Origin: Methanospirillum hungatei JF-1
GTDB lineage: Archaea; Halobacteriota; Methanomicrobia; Methanomicrobiales; Methanospirillaceae
DNA: 64,000 bases
NCBI RefSeq assembly: GCF_000013445.1
Contig: NC_007796.1
Location: forward strand, 1,772,936 to 1,836,935
Direction of reading: 5' to 3'
In this document: one piece after another, positions 51,489 to 60,219 of the stretch
Layout of the letters: each line of letters begins with the position of its first letter
Position numbering within the stretch: the stretch's first letter is position 1
Program-made: the position numbers and the translations under genes
The notes under the pieces: generated by a model
Seen by the model: the letters and a program-made list of their open reading frames with translations, nothing else
What the model was told of the DNA's origin: nothing
The model's database searches: none

Positions 51489-53576
51489 ATGATTGAATCA
51501 GGACAGATTATTGCGGTATTATCCTGGCTCTTCCTTCTTTTCCTATTCCATCTCTCTCTCTATCCCTTGATAAAAGAATACCTGCCCAAAATTGCGGTCC
51601 CCGTATCCTGGACTGCGGGATTTATCCTGACCGCTCTTGCAACCTGGTATGCAGTCTTTTGTGGTCTTCCTCCCTATACTGGTCTGATCCCGATCATTGT
51701 TGCATATCTCTGCACCGGAATATTTCATAAGACGGGACATTACAAAGCCATCCCCTCAGAATGGCGCTACTACCTGCTCTTTTTCGGCGTGTTTCTTGCC
51801 ATGCTCGTCGTCAGGGCATACAATCCTGATATCAACGGGGCGGAGAAATTCATGGACCATGGATTTCTTGCATCGATTCTCAGAACGCCCCTGGTTCCCC
51901 CTCTTGACCCCTGGTTTGCCGGAGGGTTTCTGAATGTATACTACTATTTTGGTCACTGGATCATAGCAACACCGGCGATGCTCACCGGGATCCCCTCAAA
52001 CATCCTCTTTAGCCTTGCTCTCCCCACAATCGCCGCACTTTCTGCCGTCAATCTCTACGGAGTGGGACACCTGACCCTACGGCGTACCAGATTACTCCCG
52101 GTACTGGCATTTTTTGTCGTAAATCCGTACTTCATCTACCTTGGCCTTACCGGAACCAGGGCCTTTACCCTTCTCTGGGATAGCAGCAGAGTCATTCAGG
52201 ACACTATCAACGAATATCCACTCTTCTCATTTCTGTTTGGTGATGTCCATGCCCATGTCCTTGGTATCATGGCCCAGTCATTTCTGGTTCTCATGGTAAC
52301 CGCTGCGTTGGTATGCTGGAGAGATGGAACCAGGGCACGTATCTTAATTCTTCTCCTGACTGCACTCGGGCTTTCGGTAATTCCGGTAGTCAACAGTTGG
52401 GATGTCCTGATTTGGGCACCGATGATTCTGGTAACAGGCTTTTGTCTGATTGGACGTGAATATAGAGGGGCACCAGCCCTTACAATTCAGGTTGTTATGC
52501 ACACTGTGCAGACAATGATCCGGGAGCGGGGGGGACAATGGTTCCAAAAACCCGTGATTGCTGCAGGATTTTATCTCCTCCTTGTTCCGGCCCTGAGTCT
52601 GGCCCTCATCAGTCCGCTCCTCCTTGGGATGCATACCCAGGGAATTGCAGGGATTGGGTTTGTCCATACCCCGACTGATATCTGGCAGTTTATCATGGTC
52701 CATGGCTGGTTCTTTGCTGCCTTTTTATTCTCTTTCAGGTCAGAACTCAGAAAAGTCCCTTGGATCCTTCTTGCTATCTTCCCGTTCTTTCTGACCGGGT
52801 ACCTCTCCGCTGCACTTGCAACCCTGATCCTGATTTTTGTCATCAGGCGAAGATCAGGATCTGCAGATCTTCTGGCTGCAGGAGGACTTACAATTCTGCT
52901 CTTTTGTGAACTTATCTACCTGGCAGATAACATGGGAGAGGTCTATTACCGGATGAACACGGTATTCAAACTCTATATCGGTGCCTGGCTCCTCTGCGGA
53001 ACTGCTGCGGCCCTGATGATTGGAAACGAGCTGGATGCATATATCACCAGAAAACCAGGGCGGACTTCACGGGTCATCAGTGTATCTATCATAATCCTGC
53101 TCTGTCTCTGCCTGATTGTCCCCCCGGTCATCGTCTCAACCATTCACGGACCACATACCCCTACCCTGGATGGCATGGCATGGCTTTCACAATCTCATAG
53201 GGAGGATGCTGAAGCTCTTGCATTTTTACGAACACTCCCCGGTGAGCATATTATCGTGGAAGCAGCCGGGGATGACTACCAGTATACCTCACGGGTCTCA
53301 TCATTCACCGGAATCCCGACGATCATCGGATGGCAGTTCCATGAATATATGTGGAGGGGGAATTATCCGGAAGGCTGGTATGGTGAGCGGGGCAATCATA
53401 TCAGGACCATATATGAAAACCCGGACCAGACCATCCCCCTCATGGAACGGTACCGGGCAGATCTGCTCTATGTCGGCCCTGAAGAGCAACAAAAATATAC
53501 TATTTCGATACCTGCCCATGACCTTCAGGAACTCTACCGGAATCGCGATGTCGTGATCTACCAGCATCAGGCTTGA
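51489..53576 (+). CDS. DUF2298 (TIGR03662) polytopic membrane protein
   Basis: A 695-residue protein with about a dozen membrane segments. It begins LSWLFLLFLFHLSLYPL and carries FMDHGFLASILRTPLVPPLD, WFAGGFLNVYYYFGHWI and FSFLFGDVHAHVLGI, hallmarks of DUF2298/TIGR03662 (chlor_Arch_YYY). Near the end comes an outside domain (WQFHEYMWRGNYPEGWYGER). Family members accompany TIGR03663 in archaea and Chloroflexi; the function is unknown, presumed surface glycan assembly. It is 3 bases after the flippase-like gene. Confidence 0.9.
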   Translation: MIESGQIIAVLSWLFLLFLFHLSLYPLIKEYLPKIAVPVSWTAGFILTALATWYAVFCGLPPYTGLIPIIVAYLCTGIFHKTGHYKAIPSEWRYYLLFFGVFLAMLVVRAYNPDINGAEKFMDHGFLASILRTPLVPPLDPWFAGGFLNVYYYFGHWIIATPAMLTGIPSNILFSLALPTIAALSAVNLYGVGHLTLRRTRLLPVLAFFVVNPYFIYLGLTGTRAFTLLWDSSRVIQDTINEYPLFSFLFGDVHAHVLGIMAQSFLVLMVTAALVCWRDGTRARILILLLTALGLSVIPVVNSWDVLIWAPMILVTGFCLIGREYRGAPALTIQVVMHTVQTMIRERGGQWFQKPVIAAGFYLLLVPALSLALISPLLLGMHTQGIAGIGFVHTPTDIWQFIMVHGWFFAAFLFSFRSELRKVPWILLAIFPFFLTGYLSAALATLILIFVIRRRSGSADLLAAGGLTILLFCELIYLADNMGEVYYRMNTVFKLYIGAWLLCGTAAALMIGNELDAYITRKPGRTSRVISVSIIILLCLCLIVPPVIVSTIHGPHTPTLDGMAWLSQSHREDAEALAFLRTLPGEHIIVEAAGDDYQYTSRVSSFTGIPTIIGWQFHEYMWRGNYPEGWYGERGNHIRTIYENPDQTIPLMERYRADLLYVGPEEQQKYTISIPAHDLQELYRNRDVVIYQHQA

Positions 53577-53633
53577 TGAAACCCGGCCAGTCGGGGAGAT
53601 ATTTCCCTTGGAAACAAAACCAGATCTACGAAC

Positions 53634-53641
53634 CTTTAAAC
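53634..53641 (+). promoter_or_regulatory. TATA box of the rpl7ae operon
   Basis: CTTTAAAC lies about 94 bases before the rpl7ae ATG, predicting a transcript start near 53662 and a leader of about 65 bases. Confidence 0.5.
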
Positions 53642-53686
53642 GCCCACAATCGTAACTAATATGGCACATTCGTCATCTGCTGATGA

Positions 53687-53715
53687 GTGATGACGGAGGG
53701 TCATGCCCCTCCTGA
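53687..53715 (+). promoter_or_regulatory. Box C/D-like (kink-turn) motif before the rpl7ae ribosome site
   Basis: GTGATGA (box C RUGAUGA) at 53687-53693 and CTGA (box D) at 53712-53715 flank a hairpin, GGAGGG/CCCTCC (53695-53700 with 53707-53712). The Shine-Dalgarno GAGGTG (53718-53723) starts 3 bases later and the ATG is at 53729. L7Ae binds kink-turns of this kind, and leader kink-turns that let L7Ae repress its own mRNA are known in other archaea. The pairing here is not perfect, because box D and the hairpin share a base. Confidence 0.5.
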
Positions 53716-53728
53716 ATGAGGTGAATTC

Positions 53729-54097
53729 ATGGCAAACTACGTTACCTTTGAAGTCTCTGAAGAGATCCAGAACAAGGCTCTTGAAGCCGTCGAAGCCGCA
53801 CGTGAAAGCGGAAAAATCAAAAAGGGCTCCAACGAAGCCACCAAGGCCATCGAGCGCGGGATCGCACAGCTGGTCCTTATTGGCGGAGATGTTGAACCAG
53901 CAGAGATCGTCATGCATCTTGGACCACTCTGCGAAGAAAAGAAGATTCCGTATCTCTTCATCAGCAAGCAGAATGATATCGGCGCTGCTTGCGGACTGGA
54001 AGTCGGCTCTGCTGCTGCAGCTATCGTAAAGTCCGGAAAAGCAAAAGAGACCATCGATGAAATTGCTGCCCAGATAGCAGCTCTCAAAGCTGAGTGA
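53729..54097 (+). CDS. rpl7ae: Ribosomal protein L7Ae
   Basis: A 122-residue L7Ae. [20 protein letters not shown] and [20 protein letters not shown] and the final [15 protein letters not shown] are the family core. It binds kink-turns in rRNA, box C/D and H/ACA guide RNAs and RNase P RNA. It heads an operon with rps28e, rpl24e and ndk, a common archaeal order. Confidence 0.97.
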   Translation: MANYVTFEVSEEIQNKALEAVEAARESGKIKKGSNEATKAIERGIAQLVLIGGDVEPAEIVMHLGPLCEEKKIPYLFISKQNDIGAACGLEVGSAAAAIVKSGKAKETIDEIAAQIAALKAE

Positions 54098-54102
54098 ATA
54101 CC

Positions 54103-54306
54103 ATGGACGGAACGCCCGCTGAAGTAATCGAGGTTATCGGGTCAACCGGTATGCATGGAGAAGCCATGCAGGTGAAAGCCCGTATCCTTGATGGCCCGAA
54201 CAAGGGGCGGATTATCACCCGTAACACGGTAGGACCGATCCGTGAAGGTGATGTTCTGATGCTCCTTGAGACTGAACGTGAAGCAAAGAAACTTTCCCGG
54301 AGGTAA
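54103..54306 (+). CDS. rps28e: Ribosomal protein S28e
   Basis: A 67-residue S28e. I chose the ATG at 54103 ([20 protein letters not shown]), which lines up with the normal family start. A GTG at 54094 overlaps the L7Ae stop and adds three residues. The end ([20 protein letters not shown]) is typical. It is a small-subunit protein near the mRNA path. Confidence 0.93.
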   Translation: MDGTPAEVIEVIGSTGMHGEAMQVKARILDGPNKGRIITRNTVGPIREGDVLMLLETEREAKKLSRR

Positions 54307-54311
54307 GAACA

Positions 54312-54503
54312 ATGATTGATACGCATATCTGTTCTTTCTGCGGCCTGCAGATGGAGCCTGGAACCGGGAAGATGTACGTCAAAAAGGACGGACAGATTTT
54401 CTATTATTGCAGCACCAAGTGCCAGAAGAACCATAAGCTCGGACGTATTCCACGCCGTGTCAGATGGACCACCGCTGGCCGGAAAGCTCTTGGCAAGGTA
54501 TAA
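54312..54503 (+). CDS. rpl24e: Ribosomal protein L24e
   Basis: A 63-residue L24e with the four-Cys zinc ribbon: [17 protein letters not shown] and [15 protein letters not shown]. It starts after AGGTAAGAACA and lies 5 bases from rps28e. Length is that of archaeal L24e. Confidence 0.97.
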   Translation: MIDTHICSFCGLQMEPGTGKMYVKKDGQIFYYCSTKCQKNHKLGRIPRRVRWTTAGRKALGKV

Positions 54504-54505
54504 CA

Positions 54506-54955
54506 ATGGAACGGACATTTCTGATGGTAAAGCCAGACGGAGTTCAGCGCGGACTGATCGGTGAGGTTATCACCCGGTTTGAACGCCGCGGATTCAAGAT
54601 GGTTGCCTCACGATTTGAAAAACTTCCTGATGCACGGGTCATGGAGCATTATGCTGAACACGTGCAGAAACCCTTCTTCCCAGGTCTGAAGGCATACATC
54701 ACGTCCGGACCGTGTTTCCTTATGGTATGGGAAGGAAAAGATATCGTAAAGATAAGCAGGGATATGATCGGAGCAACCAATCCGGCCGGTGCTGCACCAG
54801 GTACGATTCGTGGAGACTATGCCCTTGAGATAGGGATGAATGTCATCCATGGCTCTGATTCTGTTGAAACTGCAAATCGCGAGATTGCTATTCATTTCAA
54901 ACCGGAAGAACTTGTTTCATATACCCGGATAGATGAACAGTACCTCTACGAATAA
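54506..54955 (+). CDS. ndk: Nucleoside diphosphate kinase
   Basis: A 149-residue [23 protein letters not shown] opens it, and the active-site His is in [18 protein letters not shown]. It transfers phosphate among nucleotides. The start is the ATG at 54506, 2 bases after the rpl24e stop. Co-transcription with ribosomal genes is usual in archaea. Confidence 0.97.
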   Translation: MERTFLMVKPDGVQRGLIGEVITRFERRGFKMVASRFEKLPDARVMEHYAEHVQKPFFPGLKAYITSGPCFLMVWEGKDIVKISRDMIGATNPAGAAPGTIRGDYALEIGMNVIHGSDSVETANREIAIHFKPEELVSYTRIDEQYLYE

Positions 54956-54982
54956 TTTTTTTTTGGTTTTACCATCTTTTTT
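54954..54982 (+). terminator. T-rich terminator of the rpl7ae-ndk operon
   Basis: A run of nine T residues begins at the ndk stop, followed by TTTT and TTTTTT tracts to 54982. Confidence 0.5.
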
Positions 54983-55051
54983 CCATTCCGGTTCATTGAA
55001 CAGATGTTTCAATACAAAAGAAGTAAAATAGTATCTGACTGGTGACCTGGA

Positions 55052-55810
55052 ATGAACTCAGAAAACCGGACGATCAGAATCACTTCACTCTGTATCCTTG
55101 TATCTCTTCTGATTGCCGTCGTTCTGATATCCGGATGCACAGAGACTGACCGCCTTTCAGACGAAGCAAAGACCGCGTATAATTCTGGAAGGTATGCCGA
55201 GGCAGTATCACTCTATAACCAGGCCATCGAATTGTCAGGAAGCAATAGTCAGCTCTACTACCTGAAAGGGCAGGCCCTTTTTGAACTAGTCAGATATAAA
55301 GACGCAATAGATGCGTTTACGGCAGCAATACGAATACAACCGGATTATCCTGAGGCATGGTTCATGAAAGGCAGGGCCAGTTATATGATGGGTGATTATG
55401 ATGAGGCTGTCAGGTCATTCTATAAGGCAATCGAACTTGATGAGACCAACACCGAGTACTGGTATCATCGGGGCCTTGCTCTGTCAGGCCGGGGACAATA
55501 TGATCTTGCCATCTCTCATTTTGATAAGATACTTCAGATGAACCCATCGCTGGAGAAGGCCTGGAGCTCACGCGGGTATGCCTATGTTATGGAAAAGAAC
55601 TATAATGATGCGCTGGATTCATTTGAGGAAGCATTGAAGATAAATCCAGGCAATGCAGAGAACTGGATAAACAAGGCATCAGTCCTGCGGGTTTTGGGAA
55701 GAACTGATGAGGCTGATATCGCCATAAGTCAGGCAAATCTTCTCTATAAAAAGCAGGGAGAGGTTATTGCCCGTAAAATCCCAAAAACTCCTATAACAGT
55801 TATTCCCTGA
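55052..55810 (+). CDS. TPR lipoprotein
   Basis: A 252-residue lipoprotein. The signal is LCILVSLLIAVVLISGC (Cys near residue 28). Five to six TPR units follow (AKTAYNSGRYAEAVSLYNQA, WFMKGRASYMMGDYDEAVRS, WYHRGLALSGRGQYDLAISH, NYNDALDSFEEALKINPGN). It likely scaffolds proteins on the outer membrane face. It is followed by a similar lipoprotein gene at 55891-56601; the two look like a tandem duplication. Confidence 0.85.
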   Translation: MNSENRTIRITSLCILVSLLIAVVLISGCTETDRLSDEAKTAYNSGRYAEAVSLYNQAIELSGSNSQLYYLKGQALFELVRYKDAIDAFTAAIRIQPDYPEAWFMKGRASYMMGDYDEAVRSFYKAIELDETNTEYWYHRGLALSGRGQYDLAISHFDKILQMNPSLEKAWSSRGYAYVMEKNYNDALDSFEEALKINPGNAENWINKASVLRVLGRTDEADIAISQANLLYKKQGEVIARKIPKTPITVIP

Positions 55811-55890
55811 CCCGGCAGGAAGACATTTCATATTTCTCTGACAACCTTTAGAGAGAATTGTGCATTCAGGCACCTGGAATGTGTATCTTC

Positions 55891-56601
55891 ATGAAGTTCG
55901 TTTCAACTGTTGTATTGGCCCTGTCTGTGCTGATGCTTATTCTCCTGTGCGGATGTCTGGGAACTGAGGGATGGAGTGCACAGGACTGGATAGAGCAGGG
56001 AAACCGGTTTGCAAAAGACGGACTCTATACAGAGGCAGTGGATGCATATAGTCATTCAATCCGGCTTGACCCGATAAACCCAAAGGTATGGACCTACCGT
56101 GGCATTGCACTTCAGCATCTTGGTCGGCAGCAGGAGGCTATGAATGACTTCGATGAGGCAATCAGGCTTAATCCTGATGAGAGTGGCGCCTGGCAGGGGA
56201 AAGCATCCTCATATATAGAGAGTGGTCAGTATAAACTTGCCATAAAATCTGCAGAGCGGTCACTGGAACTGGCAGGACCCCAGGATAAAAAGGAGAACTC
56301 ATGGCTGCTGATTGGATTTGCATACAACCGGCTTGAACAGTATGAAGAGGCCTTGCAGAGGTTTGACAAGGCTATCGAGATAGATCCAAAACGGGTGGAT
56401 CTCTGGCAGCATAAGGCTTACACCCTGACAAAGTTAGGCAGGTACATGGAAGTCCTGAAATGCTATGAGGTTATGACTGGATTAGAACCAGACAGCCCGG
56501 AACTCTGGAATAAAAAAGGAGAAATTCACCTGGCCCTCGGTCAGATCAATGAAGCAAATGAAGCTTTCGCAATGGCAAAAAGCCTGATTGAAAGAAATTA
56601 A
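55891..56601 (+). CDS. TPR lipoprotein, second copy
   Basis: A 236-residue lipoprotein. I chose the ATG at 55891 (MKFVSTVVLALSVLMLILL), just before the signal that ends in a CGC lipobox. Five TPR units follow (GLYTEAVDAYSHSIRLDPIN, TYRGIALQHLGRQQEAMNDF, FDKAIEIDPKRVDLWQHK). It parallels the preceding gene in length and repeat pattern. Confidence 0.85.
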   Translation: MKFVSTVVLALSVLMLILLCGCLGTEGWSAQDWIEQGNRFAKDGLYTEAVDAYSHSIRLDPINPKVWTYRGIALQHLGRQQEAMNDFDEAIRLNPDESGAWQGKASSYIESGQYKLAIKSAERSLELAGPQDKKENSWLLIGFAYNRLEQYEEALQRFDKAIEIDPKRVDLWQHKAYTLTKLGRYMEVLKCYEVMTGLEPDSPELWNKKGEIHLALGQINEANEAFAMAKSLIERN

Positions 56602-56611
56602 AATTTATTTT

Positions 56612-57172
56612 CTATTTATACTCTCCAAAGAGCATGAGCAGATCTCTGATATGGGAGTCACATTCCCTGATGAGGGGCTCTTGTGACGGAGTAACCCCTG
56701 CTGTCTTTAGCATGGATACCTGAGTCTCAAGAGCATGAAGATGGCCGATAATCTTGGACCTGATAATATCATGTTCGGCCGGGGGCTGGACCTCCTTTTT
56801 CTTTCGTACTGATTCACGGATCTTATATGCAAGTTCAGTGAACTGAGCACGCGGATCCCCGCCTTTCTGAATGTAATAATCAGCTCCGGCATTGAGGGCC
56901 TCGATAACCACATCCTCCCTGCCTCTTCCGGTAAAGATGATAAAGGGGATATGATTTCCTTTTTCCCGAATTGCCTTGAGAAAACCCAGCCCGTTCATAA
57001 CCGGCATCTCATAATCAGAGACCACGGCATCAAAGCCCCGCTCATTCAGCAATGCAAGCCCTTCCTCGGCGGAAAGCACAGTGGTTACGGAAAACTCCCC
57101 ATGCCTTTCCAGAAAAGCACGGGCAATATCCAGAATGACGGGTTCATCATCAACAAGCAGGACGGATATCAT
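56612..57172 (-). CDS. Response regulator
   Basis: A 186-residue response regulator, starting at the ATG at 57172 (MISVLLVDDEPVILDIARAF). The REC domain spans residues about 1-118: DDE, GFDAVVSDYEMPVMNGLGFL with the phospho-Asp, and the Lys in ADYYIQKGGDP. A helical segment with VRKKKEVQPP and a coiled region (IGHLHALETQVSMLK) follow. It has no known output domain. Convergent with the TPR lipoprotein, 10 bases between stops. Confidence 0.88.
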   Translation of the reverse strand: MISVLLVDDEPVILDIARAFLERHGEFSVTTVLSAEEGLALLNERGFDAVVSDYEMPVMNGLGFLKAIREKGNHIPFIIFTGRGREDVVIEALNAGADYYIQKGGDPRAQFTELAYKIRESVRKKKEVQPPAEHDIIRSKIIGHLHALETQVSMLKTAGVTPSQEPLIRECDSHIRDLLMLFGEYK

Positions 57173-57254
57173 AAATAGAGACTTATTGCCATTCAAGGAC
57201 TTTAATCATGGCGATGCAGGATCAAAAAAGGGGCGGTACAGGTCTGCCCTTGCC

Positions 57255-58043
57255 CTATGCATTAAAAAAGTGAAGATATGCAAATGCTACAAGAATTACC
57301 ACAATCAGCACCGCACTGATAACATCACCAAAACCAAAGACCAGTTTATGAAGGGGGAGATTTTTTCGGGCCCGATACCCCCGCATATCAAGAGTAAGAC
57401 CAAGGACCTGAGTTTTTGCAAGTGAATTTGCAACGAGTGGTATCATAATCGGTTTCATGCTTCTGATCTTTCCGGATATACCAGTTCCCGGGTTATAACC
57501 CCGGCAGAGCTGTGCTTCATGGATCCGCCTGGCCTCCAGCTGAAGACTTGGAATAAACCGGAGCGCTATTAGGAGCATGAGAACATAATCGACCGGAAGG
57601 CGGAATGCCAAAAGTCCGGTCACCAGATCACTGGGTTTTGTAGTCACGACAAAGAGTTGAAATGCCGTTATCATCACGATAAACCGGAGGGAGAGGATAA
57701 TACCAAAGAGAAGTCCCCCAAGAGTGATCCCATATCCCTGACCTCCGGGTTCACCAGACTGAAGAATGGTGAGTAACAAGTCACCTTCCTGGACCGTCAG
57801 ACTGGTGAGTATCACGAGGAAGAATGACAACAGGATAAGGAACGGTACCTGATTGATTATCTCTTTGATAAGACCAGAAAAAAGGGCACCAAGCACCAGA
57901 ACACCAATGAGAAAACAGAGAAACGGCACCTGGGCCGACATTACACATAACCCGACGATAAGAATTACCAGGAGCAGCTTGGTGACCGGATTCAGATGAT
58001 GAAGCGGGCTGTTACCCGGTATATACTGCAGAATCTCACTCAT
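57255..58043 (-). CDS. ecfT: ECF transporter T component
   Basis: A 262-residue EcfT/CbiQ-type membrane protein with about five membrane segments. The two coupling-helix motifs are visible: ARRIHEAQLCRGYNPG and GLTLDMRGYRARKN. It links the ATPases to the substrate-binding subunit. It overlaps the ATPase gene by 4 bases. The substrate is not apparent from this subunit. Confidence 0.9.
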   Translation of the reverse strand: MSEILQYIPGNSPLHHLNPVTKLLLVILIVGLCVMSAQVPFLCFLIGVLVLGALFSGLIKEIINQVPFLILLSFFLVILTSLTVQEGDLLLTILQSGEPGGQGYGITLGGLLFGIILSLRFIVMITAFQLFVVTTKPSDLVTGLLAFRLPVDYVLMLLIALRFIPSLQLEARRIHEAQLCRGYNPGTGISGKIRSMKPIMIPLVANSLAKTQVLGLTLDMRGYRARKNLPLHKLVFGFGDVISAVLIVVILVAFAYLHFFNA

Positions 58044-59476
58044 GATGCACGCCCCTTCAGGTTATGATAATCCCCGATGACCCTGCCGTTCTCCATCGCA
58101 ATGATCCGGCTGGCATACTCTTCGGCAATCCGCATATTATGCGTAACCATGATGATGGTATGCCCGCTCTTCTGCAAAGTCAGCATGAGATCCATCATCC
58201 GGTCAGACTCTTTCTCGTCAAGTCCGGTGGTCGGTTCATCCAGAATGATAAGTCCGGGTTTCATGGCAAGAATACAGGCAACCGCAAGCCGCTGCCGTTC
58301 CCCCCGTGAAAGGTGCCGGGGATAGGTTGCTTCAGAGCCCGATAGCCCGACCATGGCAAGCACACCTCCAATGACCTGATCAGGGGAGTCTGCTCCGATA
58401 TTTTCAAGGCCAAACATGATCTCATCTCTGACACTGTCAGCAAAGAGCATGGTATCTGGGTTCTGAAACACAAGACCGGTCTGCTTGACAAGATCGATGA
58501 CCGGTGCCGTAGCTGCATCCAGGCTCCGCACATGCACTGATCCCTCGTCAGGTCGTAACAGACCGTTCAAATGCTTCACCAGAGTCGTCTTCCCTGAACC
58601 ATTCTCACCAAGGATTGCAATAAACTCACCTTCATAGAGGGTCAGTGAGACGCCACTGAGCGCTTCTATTGTGCCATATCGTTTGATCAGGGAATCAATG
58701 GTTGCGATAACCGGACGATTCACCGGAGAATATGGCTCAAGATCAGGATCGGTATAGAGGGCTTTCATCGAGCCCTGCTGCTCAGGGAAGATCTCATTAA
58801 ATGTCCCTTCCCTGCTGATATGACCCTCTTCCATGACGATAACCCGGTCTGCAACATTCCGGTATCCTTCAAGGGAATGATCCACGATGATGATGGTCTT
58901 CCCCCTGGCCTTCAGATCCTGCAGGATCTCAATAATTCGGGATGTTGCCACTACATCCAGCTCTGAGGTCGGCTCGTCCAGGATGATGATATCAGTATCC
59001 ATCGCAAGGGCTGCGGCAATGGCAACCCGTTGTTTCTGACCGCCGGAGAGGGCATAGGGTGGACGTTCACGAAGATGGGTGATACCACAGAGTTCCATGA
59101 CATCTCTGACCCGATCCTCTATCTCCTGTTTCGAATCGATCCTTGTCTCAAGGCCTGATGCCAGTTCTTCCTCAACACTGGTGAAGATGAGCTGGGAGTC
59201 TGCATCATCAAAGACCATGCTGACATACCGGTTCAGTTCACCGACACCTGCATACTCAGTCACCGGCCTGCCGTTCAGAGCAAGATACCCGGAACAGGTT
59301 CCGCCAAACTCATGCTGAAGGATGCCGGACAGGGCATAACAAAGCGTTGTCTTTCCGGCTGCAGTCGGACCGGTCACCAGGACAAGTTCTCCGGCTCCGA
59401 TAGAAAGAGTGATGTCCCGGAGGGCCGGGCGGACTCCCACCGGGTACGTGTAACTGAGCGCTGTTGCGAGTATCAT
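58040..59476 (-). CDS. ecfA: ECF transporter ATPase, two domains fused
   Basis: A 478-residue fusion of two ECF ATPases. Domain 1 has Walker A GPTAAGKTTL near 36-45, signature LSGGQKQR and Walker B IIILDEPTSELD. Domain 2, starting near 260, has GENGSGKTTL, LSRGERQR and LIILDEPTTGLD. In most organisms EcfA and EcfA' are separate genes; here one protein supplies both sites. It overlaps ecfT and the S-component gene by 4 bases each. Confidence 0.93.
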   Translation of the reverse strand: MILATALSYTYPVGVRPALRDITLSIGAGELVLVTGPTAAGKTTLCYALSGILQHEFGGTCSGYLALNGRPVTEYAGVGELNRYVSMVFDDADSQLIFTSVEEELASGLETRIDSKQEIEDRVRDVMELCGITHLRERPPYALSGGQKQRVAIAAALAMDTDIIILDEPTSELDVVATSRIIEILQDLKARGKTIIIVDHSLEGYRNVADRVIVMEEGHISREGTFNEIFPEQQGSMKALYTDPDLEPYSPVNRPVIATIDSLIKRYGTIEALSGVSLTLYEGEFIAILGENGSGKTTLVKHLNGLLRPDEGSVHVRSLDAATAPVIDLVKQTGLVFQNPDTMLFADSVRDEIMFGLENIGADSPDQVIGGVLAMVGLSGSEATYPRHLSRGERQRLAVACILAMKPGLIILDEPTTGLDEKESDRMMDLMLTLQKSGHTIIMVTHNMRIAEEYASRIIAMENGRVIGDYHNLKGRAS

Positions 59477-60018
59477 GATCTCCGGGATAATGCCCGTGAT
59501 GCAGGAACATACAGAATCTGTGCGATAATGGTGTTGATAATTGCAGTCGGTATGACTATCATAACCATCATGGCACTAAAGAAGGCATACAGGCTTTCAT
59601 AGTTGAATGCCTTGAACAGCAGACCAGGTGCGACCATCACCAGCAGCATAACCACACAGAGGAAGGAGATCCCGCTTGCAAAGGTTGCGACCAGAGTTGC
59701 AACGGATGGTGCTGCAGCAAACCGGTTTTTGAGTGCCTGGAAGACGAGCAGACAGGCAACGGCTCCGATTGGCTCACTGATAAGATTTCCTGGCGGGAAT
59801 ATCGAGTGACTGATAAGAGCACTGATGATGCCACCAATAAACCCAATCCCAAGAGCCTGGGAGAATTTCGGGACAACCAGCATGATAGCCAGACAGTAGA
59901 AAACGATGACAAAGTTCGGTACAAGGAATGGCGGTAATGGTGCGTATAAGGCGGCAAACCGTGCAATTGCACCGACCGCAAGTAAAATGCCGACAATGGC
60001 AATATCCTGTGATTTCAT
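59473..60018 (-). CDS. ECF transporter S component (substrate unknown)
   Basis: A 181-residue membrane protein with six hydrophobic segments. It opens IAIVGILLAVGAIARFAAL and has PLPPFLVPNFVIVFYCLAIM, then GIGFIGGIISALISHSIFPP. The S-component fold is clear from position and pattern, with a hint of TrpP-like members. No substrate can be read from sequence. It is the first gene of an S-AA-T operon and has a 200-base upstream region with a structured element. Confidence 0.8.
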   Translation of the reverse strand: MKSQDIAIVGILLAVGAIARFAALYAPLPPFLVPNFVIVFYCLAIMLVVPKFSQALGIGFIGGIISALISHSIFPPGNLISEPIGAVACLLVFQALKNRFAAAPSVATLVATFASGISFLCVVMLLVMVAPGLLFKAFNYESLYAFFSAMMVMIVIPTAIINTIIAQILYVPASRALSRRS

Positions 60019-60089
60019 AGTATCAATTATCGTGAATGTATATCAGAATTTATTCAGAAAAGCAATACCGTAAACATGAGAATTTGGTG

Positions 60090-60139
60090 TCATCGCCAAG
60101 AGCGGGGCGAACCCGGACATGCACCCCGACGACGATGAT
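60090..60139 (-). promoter_or_regulatory. Structured leader element before the ECF operon
   Basis: On the minus strand, outer arms CATCATCG (60140-60133) and CGATGA (60095-60090) pair, and inner CGGGG (60128-60124) pairs with CCCCG (60107-60103). A competing hairpin, GGG-TTCG-CCC, uses the same C-rich strand. The element ends about 72 bases before the S-component start. Two exclusive structures are what a riboswitch or attenuator would need. It does not match the consensus of the fluoride, TPP or cobalamin classes as I recall them. Confidence 0.4.
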
Positions 60140-60157
60140 GGACATATTGAGTCATCT

Positions 60158-60175
60158 ATGTATGAAATTATACAT
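60158..60175. promoter_or_regulatory. Inverted repeat in ECF promoter region
   Basis: ATGTAT at 60158-60163 and ATACAT at 60170-60175 are inverted copies with a 6-base spacer, within AT-rich DNA that likely holds the ECF promoter (minus-strand TATA candidates CTTATAGG and TGTATAAT). A repressor site is possible. Confidence 0.35.
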
Positions 60176-60219
60176 CGACCTATAAGAAGGTTATCCAGTA
60201 TCCCACACGTCTCATGCCC

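Noticed and set aside
60090-60139. Fluoride, TPP or cobalamin riboswitch
   Set aside because: The element has CGGGG and GATGA pieces that recall these classes, but their conserved cores and order are not there as I know them.
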